Shown in pieces: positions 59,701 through 64,000 of a stretch of DNA of 64,000 nt. The notes beneath the pieces were generated by a model. The model saw only the letters and a list, made by a program, of their open reading frames with translations, did no database searches and was not told the DNA's origin. The translations under genes and the position numbers were made by a program. Position 1 is the stretch's first letter. Each line of letters opens with the position of its first letter. The stretch is from the NCBI GenBank assembly GCA_949358305.1, contig OX442315.1:30158427-30222426 (forward strand). Direction: 5' to 3'. Origin of the DNA: Strigamia acuminata. Its lineage: Eukaryota; Arthropoda; Chilopoda; Geophilomorpha; Linotaeniidae.

Positions 59701-60364
59701 GTTCCTCTAACTTGAGCCGTTTCAACATCTGGAATTCTTCGGAATGTGCCAGTTGCAGTCGCCTTGCTCGATCGGCCATTGCTGCCGTTATTTGTGCCAC
59801 GTCTTCATCAGAAAGCTGCACACCTTCCTCATACTGCTGGTGACGCTCCTGGAGACTGTCTTCCATCTCTTTCATGACATCTGCGATGCGTTGGCGAGCT
59901 CTCGCTAATTTATGGCGGGTTGGGGAGTTTTCTCCTGAACTTTCCGCCTCATCGCGGGCACGTCCTGACGCTTGCTGCTTGTAGGCTCGCACTAGTCGAC
60001 CACGCTTCCTTGCTACAGCGATGACTTGCTCCAACGTCATGTGAGAAAGGTCTATTTTGCTTGTTGGAGTCGAATCCACCGTGGCTGGCGTGTCGCCATG
60101 TTGCGACGAAGCTCCTGAGATACTTGATTTTCCAAGCAAATCTTGGGACTCCTCTCTCGTTTGTTTTAGCCAAAATTCTCCCTGCCGTTCAGGCGATACT
60201 TCCAGACGAAATTCCTTGCTCGTCATAGCCTGGGTGTCATCTGCATGGTCCGACTCGGATGATGATGAAGGATGCACATTGGCTGCTCCTGTGGTCCTTC
60301 CGCCTCGTGTGCGAGGTCCGCGGCCGTTTCCCCGTCCTCTCCTCGAATCTTGTGGCTGCGACAT
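56582..60364 (-). CDS. gag: gag protein, unusually long (1,260 residues)
   Basis: The frame starts 124 bases inside the element from the 5' LTR. The N-terminus has RG-rich repeats, then an acidic linker. A long charged coiled-coil-like segment follows (about 165-375, rich in A, E, K, R and Q), then a glutamine/asparagine/arginine-rich part, and tandem (R/Q)RRDDS(R/Y) repeats (about 690-760). A capsid-like helical region (about 830-1090) contains the WxxFxxxFxxxY-type pattern of Retrotrans_gag proteins. It closes with one CCHC zinc knuckle, CHNCGQIGHWARQC (about 1215-1228). Typical Ty3/gypsy gag proteins are 300-500 residues, so the N-terminal 800 residues are extra. The gag stop lies in the loop of the frameshift hairpin. 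Confidence 0.88.
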   Translation of the reverse strand: MSQPQDSRRGRGNGRGPRTRGGRTTGAANVHPSSSSESDHADDTQAMTSKEFRLEVSPERQGEFWLKQTREESQDLLGKSSISGASSQHGDTPATVDSTPTSKIDLSHMTLEQVIAVARKRGRLVRAYKQQASGRARDEAESSGENSPTRHKLARARQRIADVMKEMEDSLQERHQQYEEGVQLSDEDVAQITAAMADRARRLQLAHSEEFQMLKRLKLEERHAKQAKFEAELAKKTTDEDIRAKKDQLDAEIRATKDRLEAEMRTMRNKLAAEKLRQETEQKELRAQRKAQAAAEREAILEENRKIEAEKVRLETEKQELLAKQKAMESAESREIHYLRQAALEAQEAAERVRRENEELKYLAQCQYQVPSNIPPRRPEVVNLSPESSRNSLKRKGEMDEKRDSKRASMSPAKNPNVLDIIDRRNRQHLTNQSAAADKKQGKVTGLDPADPQIWDKPKKMETENVRVSSTKNEGKSFDVYTEKPINENDPCYHRKYTLEEAVEHLSAANERDRQREISRENEKQKFQHDQEVPEQDKSSNQNAATGHDEATGQASYTKVRDYNDYLQGEYSQQPENVDPRNESCNQQGIHTHTEVRFSNETRSQYEREPRNESRYQQETDQQGAACFNNETRQQRNYEATGQHNLNRNESMERNNSSQRSDYQDESRQQRGSYWYEGYTQRESQGRRDNSQDRHDNSYRRRDYSEGRRDDSRGQYDDSQRRRDDSRGRYDDSNRRRDDSYRDQRRSRSSPPPTQQKEYENDQKYSNSDHFRQRDSDFSRSREERRRGGYFRQDDRDPPPTNPRTLPRSTEELEEIISRQIDSRLSQIPSKSQEMEEMLRKLIRKYCSSNWTHHYTPSHQIKWDRITPDMFDGGWQAGTQFLDEVMHLVINHEMDPDVTLKKLIPKMLVGSATNWLRKNNFTHWDEFVKAFMKEYGESNAMMIKYWDNHKQTLGEDIRTYLRRTEDLFTQLPYHISDFDKDRKFRNGLTPFSEQVLRMVDAPMASSFEKLSQFIRNHQMYIDDRYASDIPIEEQRARDEQQRHQSDYTRAGAKMMRPRSQFSLLREETSTKKRESGHPPYPQPRIPMRPNVKWTQYPGESSESIGDTQIMLAEYTEEEVDKLMDAASVLFTKNNPAITKYKPPMQVRQPQQTSLQPQMKGNTSFLPKPFSVDFNLKKENNKSQIGEKTEQTSTPSSTDDGNKANQIKLTPENAPCHNCGQIGHWARQCPHPKRLMSAEEMEQLVNSLSESITKNLNARAQ
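58184..58281. repeat. Short hairpins in the gag RDDS repeats
   Basis: Two copies of a perfect 6-bp hairpin ACGTGA-ATCA-TCACGT (58184-58199 and 58226-58241) and a related ACGA-ATTA-TCGT (58270-58281) occur in the tandem-repeat part of gag. The loop is different from the CTYATT family. They could follow from the coding repeats alone. Confidence 0.6.
58410..58425. repeat. Shared-loop hairpin in gag (ATCGA/TCGAT stem)
   Basis: Arms ATCGA and TCGAT pair perfectly around CTCATT. Confidence 0.8.
58521..58536. repeat. Shared-loop hairpin in gag (CGCGA/TCGCG stem)
   Basis: Arms CGCGA and TCGCG pair perfectly around CTCATT, read in gag as RNESR. Confidence 0.8.
58611..58626. repeat. Shared-loop hairpin in gag (CACGA/TCGTG stem)
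   Basis: Arms CACGA and TCGTG pair perfectly around CTCATT, read in gag as RNESC. Compared with 58521 two stem bases have changed on opposite arms and pairing is kept. Confidence 0.8.
58804..58819. repeat. Shared-loop hairpin in gag (CGCGA/TCGCG stem, CTTATT loop)
   Basis: Arms CGCGA and TCGCG pair around CTTATT. It is read in gag as REISR, a different codon phase of the motif from the NES copies. Confidence 0.8.
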
Positions 60365-60466
60365 CTCGTTTTAGTCACAGAAAAGAAGAAAGAAACAGAA
60401 TACTCTATCACAAAATAACTTTTATCACACAAAATTGGTCCCTCAACTGAAGATAAGTTGTTAAGG

Positions 60467-60486
60467 TTCAAATAACGGGCCCCCAA
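60467..60486 (-). promoter_or_regulatory. Candidate primer-binding site
   Basis: Two bases after the 5' LTR the sense strand reads TTGGGGGCCCGTTATTTGAA. TGGGGGC plus CG matches the pattern of tRNA-Pro primer sites, and TTTGAA resembles a T-loop complement, but the middle does not fit a standard T-arm. The tRNA is therefore not certain. Confidence 0.5.
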
Positions 60487-60487
60487 G

Positions 60488-61492
60488 TGTAATGAGCTCA
60501 AATTACTGTGAAGAATATTAACAATAAAACTAAACTCATTGATGCCGTGCCAGGACTTATACAAATACTTCTCAAAATAACTTAATATTAACTCAAATGA
60601 TAGGAGAAATAATGACTCAATTATTTCTCAATTAACAGACGATTTATTCAAACTTAGAATAAACACTAAATCGAATACAAGATATTATTTTGTGATAAAC
60701 GGATAAATTAAATGACTGAAGAAATAATTTACTAAAAGAAATATAATTAAAAGCAAAGGAAAATGATAAAGAATCCAGTCGATTCGACGACTCCACTTCT
60801 CGGGAACGCCGAACGCTTGGATTCGCTTCACTCGACGCTCGGCTCGGCCTCGACGTTCCTTCAACACGGACTCAATTCCGTTCCAACTACTTCCTCGTGA
60901 CTCGTTCGGGCTCAATCCCGCTCTCTTCGTCCTCTCCAGGTCGCAACGTCGTCGTCGCGGCGTCGTTGCGGCTGATTCCGCACAACAATCTCTCACACTC
61001 GCGCTCACTTCGCTTCGTCGCGAGTGAGAAGTCTCAGTCCAACAATGGCTGTTGGCCAAGAATAGAAATCCCTCCAAACAATACTTGTTTGGCAAGATAA
61101 AAATCCCACTGTCACTAACTGAAGTAACAGCAAGAAATATCTCACAAATCGCTCTGGCAATCTGCAAGAATGAGTCCAAATACTCTGACAATCTTTCACT
61201 AAATCGGCTTGTAGAATGGTGTTTTCTCAGGAAGATTTTGGTGACTGGTTGCTCTCAAAGTAGGTTTCAAACTGAGGAGTTTTTCTGCTCCTCACAGGAA
61301 GTGTTTCCTGCTCCGGGAGGTTGCGGGCTGGTTTCCTTGGCGACCACCCACAATTCCTCCCACCCTGCCTAACTCCCTTTATCTAGACAGGAAATCATAA
61401 AAAATATAAAATAAAATAAAACAATCTCCAATTTAATATTTTATTTCGGGCTCATTCCCGACACTTCATTAGTGACCACTAGGGTCACTACA
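60488..61492 (-). repeat. 5' LTR (right copy)
   Basis: This copy is identical to the left LTR wherever I compared it, including ends, the 168-codon shadow frame, the CTCATT hairpin (61446-61461) and the CTCAAT variant (60907-60920). It should hold the promoter of the element. The open frames inside are shadows. Confidence 0.95.
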
Positions 61493-63335
61493 CCCCTTAT
61501 CTGGTTTTCTTCTCAGCTTAATTTTTATTTAGATTAAATTTAATTCATCACCAACAACGTCAAATATGTCAACAGGATACGTCACTGCTATGATTAATTT
61601 CTTACTGCTCTCAGTACACACAAAGCCTAATCCGAAAAGGAGAAATCCAGCTCTTGTGATTAAAATGAAGTGTAAACACTTTTTACCTAAGCTTCTTTAT
61701 AAATTTTAAATGAATATTCATAATTTATGGTGGTTTTCAATCAAAATTTCACCATACATTTAACAAATGTTTTTCTTTCTGAATTTATTCAATGAATAAT
61801 GAAATGGATTTAAATATTTATATTATTGCTTTTTTCCTCCGAAGGACAATGACTGAGTGTCTATTTTTTTTAGAAATAAATAATTTAAAGTGAACCTAAT
61901 TTTTTCACGTTCATTTATTTTTCATTTGCTGTGTGTTCAGAGCTCAAGTCATAAAAAGTTCATTTTAATTTCTTTGTTTATACACGGACTTAACATTGGG
62001 AATGTTGTAAAAATAGCCATTTTATAAATAAATAAATTGGAGTAAGCCGTTAATTGCATGAACTTTGTACCTACAAGAGTCAAGTCGTAATATTTTACGG
62101 ACAAAAGTCGTGTAAGGGCTATAAAAGAACATTAGATTTGGAATTTGGTATCGGTATGTTGATTGCAAAAACTAATTTTGTTAGTTCAGGTGTTATGTGC
62201 TGGAGGATTATTATTAAAGATCATATTCTGGCACAACAACCAATGAAATTCGAATTGCAACCAAAACAGGAAATGGAATTCCAAGTGCCACTTCCTGTTG
62301 TTGCCTCTGGAAAGCAGTGAACGACACTGGTACTCATCTAAGACAGTTCGCGTCTTCTGTAATACTACTATTATGTTATCAATTTCAAAATGATTTCGAT
62401 TTTGAAGGTGTCAATTTAGGCTTAAAGTAATAGATTGAATTTTGTACAAAATTGCAAACAGACTTAGCATTTTTGCTACTGCATTTTCTGCGACAACGAG
62501 TGAGTAAGATCTGACAACAGGAAGTGATTCGAGCAGAGCAAAAAATAAAAATAAAATTATAAACAACCTATCTGTTGAGATGCCAATTTTGGAAATAGCC
62601 CTAAATCAACAAATATAAGTCCAGGTGTTGGCTGGAAACAAGTTGACAGACATTTAATCTCAGTTAAAGTTTTGAAAAGTTATTTTTATGCTGGTTAAGT
62701 GCAATTTAAGAGCCCATCCACATCATGACTAAACAATAGTTGTCACTTTGTGATGATTGTGTTTAAAATAATAGACATCGATTTTACTCGAATTTCATAA
62801 TAAACTTTCATGTACAGGAAGAAATTTTTTTTTTAAAAAAAAAAAACGTTGCAACTGCACAAAAGCGTTCGTGACATCAAAAAACAGCAACAACATCTTA
62901 AAACTATTTTCAGCTTTGCACACTTTCCACAAAATTGACGTAGGCGCCAAACTGTTTTGGATGCGTGGGGTTTGTTCTTAATTTGGTTTAAACAAACAAA
63001 AGTTCTCTGGTAATTCCAACTTGCTAGTTGTTTTTTTTTTTTACATAGTTAGCGCCATGTATGTCATTATTCAATTTTTTTTAATACCGTCACCTCTTCA
63101 ATTGATGTGTTAAAAGGGTGGGGGGAAAAATGGTCAAATTAATAAAATATATAAAATAAATGGCGTTGTTTGATTATTTTACAATCCACATTATAACGAC
63201 AAATACAGTTATTAAATTAATTCAGTATCTACTCGGTGGTATACCGTTGAATAACTAAATCTGACACTTCCTTGTTTCTTTATTGTTACACTATTGTTCA
63301 TTGTTTAACAATGATTTCTAAATGATACAAGAAAA
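61493..63335. other. Intergenic region between the retrotransposon and AK8
   Basis: This is AT-rich sequence. A plus-strand frame at 62054-62320 (88 codons) ends in a protein-like stretch (LQPKQEMEFQVPLPVVASGK), but I recognise nothing in it and it could be chance. The last 300 bases should contain the AK8 promoter. Confidence 0.4.
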
Positions 63336-63800
63336 ATGGTTGACGCAACCAAACGTCCTCTTAAACTATCGAGCGAATTTGCCGTTTATGCAGACAAGCA
63401 TGAGATATTTGAATTAATGATGGTAAATAATAATGGCAATAAATTGTTAGGAATTTAAAAGTTATAAAAATCATTCTCTGCAGCAACTTTATCAAAGTTT
63501 GATCGTCAATAGGCCCGAAGATCCATTATCATACTTGGTTAATTTATTAAAATGCAAAGATCTCGATGGTAAAGACAATTCTGAATGCATTAATAATTAA
63601 TAAAGAACAAAATTGTTTTTTTTTTAGTTTTTACCGTAATAATCTTGGGTCCACCGAGTTCAGGAAAACATACTTTAGCACAACTTTTGTGTAGGGTTTG
63701 CCCTTCTCTCGTATTGGTTGATCCGATGCCAGTAATACGAAGTTATCTCCGTGAAGAAACTAGAAAACTTCCGAAACAAAAACGCCCGCCAATACCAAAG
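63336..63800 (+). CDS. AK8: Adenylate kinase 8, first three exons (truncated by window end)
   Basis: Exons 63336-63422, 63484-63568 and 63628-63800 join in phase to 115 codons. The start reads MVDATKRPLKLSSEFAVYAD, followed by KHEIFELM and RPEDPLSYLVNLL, matching the AK8 N-terminal region. A first kinase P-loop follows, VIILGPPSSGKHTLAQLLC; the GKxT pattern fits adenylate kinases. AK8 normally has two adenylate kinase domains and interconverts AMP, ADP and ATP; it is associated with motile cilia in vertebrates. A donor (GTAAAATG) at 63801 shows that the gene continues. I could not identify the next exon in the last 200 bases. Confidence 0.88.
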
Positions 63801-64000
63801 GTAAAATGCACGTTTACCCTAACATTTATTTAAGAAATACTGTGGAAATACAAGTACCACGATGGTCGGGACAAAAACGAATAACGAGCTGGAGTGAAAA
63901 CAACTCATGCACAGTCGCTGCTCCTCCTGCCGGTCATGCTGCGGAATAGTGTTAATCCAATACTCAAATGTGCACAAAAAATGCAGAGATTGTATTAAAA

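Larger units (their letters stand above)
46566..61492 (-). mobile_element. Full-length Ty3/gypsy-type LTR retrotransposon, 14.9 kb
   Basis: Two 1,005-bp direct LTRs bound an internal region with gag, pol and a third large ORF, all reading leftward. The LTRs have TG...CA ends, and CCCC follows or precedes the element on each side as a short target duplication. The pol domain order (protease, RT, RNase H, integrase) and the RT motifs place it in Ty3/gypsy (Metaviridae). All three long frames are intact, and the 168-codon and other shadow frames of the two LTRs translate identically, so the insertion is young and may be active. At almost 15 kb it is unusually large because of a 1,260-residue gag and a 1,015-residue third ORF. 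Confidence 0.95.

Noticed and set aside
62054-62320. 88-codon plus-strand frame before AK8
   Set aside because: No recognised motif and no splice context with AK8; kept only as a remark in the intergenic entry.
1-64000. CRISPR arrays, operons, ribosome-binding sites, rRNA and tRNA genes
   Set aside because: The window is clearly eukaryotic with spliced genes; tandem arrays have no spacer-repeat structure, and I saw no tRNA or rRNA sequence.

Overview
This window is eukaryotic nuclear DNA from a bilaterian animal, most likely an arthropod with a compact, AT-rich genome. Coding exons are spliced with GT-AG introns that are mostly 50-150 bases long. The LIM-homeodomain gene is closest in recalled motifs to the arthropod Arrowhead protein. 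No search was run, so the placement is an inference from recognisable protein motifs, and I cannot separate crustacean, springtail or chelicerate origin.

Layout from left to right: an intronless IER2/IER5-family gene (minus, 221-979); POFUT1, the Notch O-fucosyltransferase, in seven exons (minus, 2107-3663, ending in KDEL); an Arrowhead/Lhx6/8 LIM-homeobox gene (minus, about 4.4-19.0 kb) with four kilobase-scale introns that look regulatory; a gene-poor stretch (19.0-25.4 kb); TBC1D13 (minus, 25.4-27.3 kb) divergent from ZER1 (plus, 27.96-31.83 kb). A complete 6.9-kb TTAA-flanked DNA transposon (32099-39026) follows, carrying a transposase fused to a YqaJ-type nuclease and embedded in minisatellites. 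After it come a few exons of an incompletely recognised minus-strand gene (39.4-41.1 kb), MITEs and transposase debris. A full-length 14.9-kb Ty3/gypsy-type LTR retrotransposon (46566-61492, minus sense) is next, and the first exons of AK8 (plus, from 63336) run off the right edge.

The retrotransposon is the most unusual object. Its order is 5' LTR (right), giant gag, a -1 frameshift signal with slippery heptamer and 10-bp hairpin, pol (protease, RT, RNase H, integrase, GPY/F), a copy of the polypurine tract, a near-perfect splice acceptor, a third ORF of 1015 residues with RS-rich and proline-rich parts and no visible envelope features, the 3' polypurine tract, and the 3' LTR (left). Scattered through gag, pol, ORF3 and both LTRs is a family of short hairpins that share one six-base loop (CTYATT on the plus strand, AATRAG in the element's RNA) but have different, compensating stems, in more than one reading frame. 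I regard this as the best candidate for an undescribed system, perhaps dispersed RNA recognition or packaging signals.

The host genes do not form one pathway. POFUT1 acts in the ER on Notch EGF repeats, Arrowhead is a transcription factor, TBC1D13 is a Rab GAP, ZER1 is a CUL2 ubiquitin-ligase substrate receptor, AK8 is a nucleotide kinase, and IER is an immediate-early regulator.
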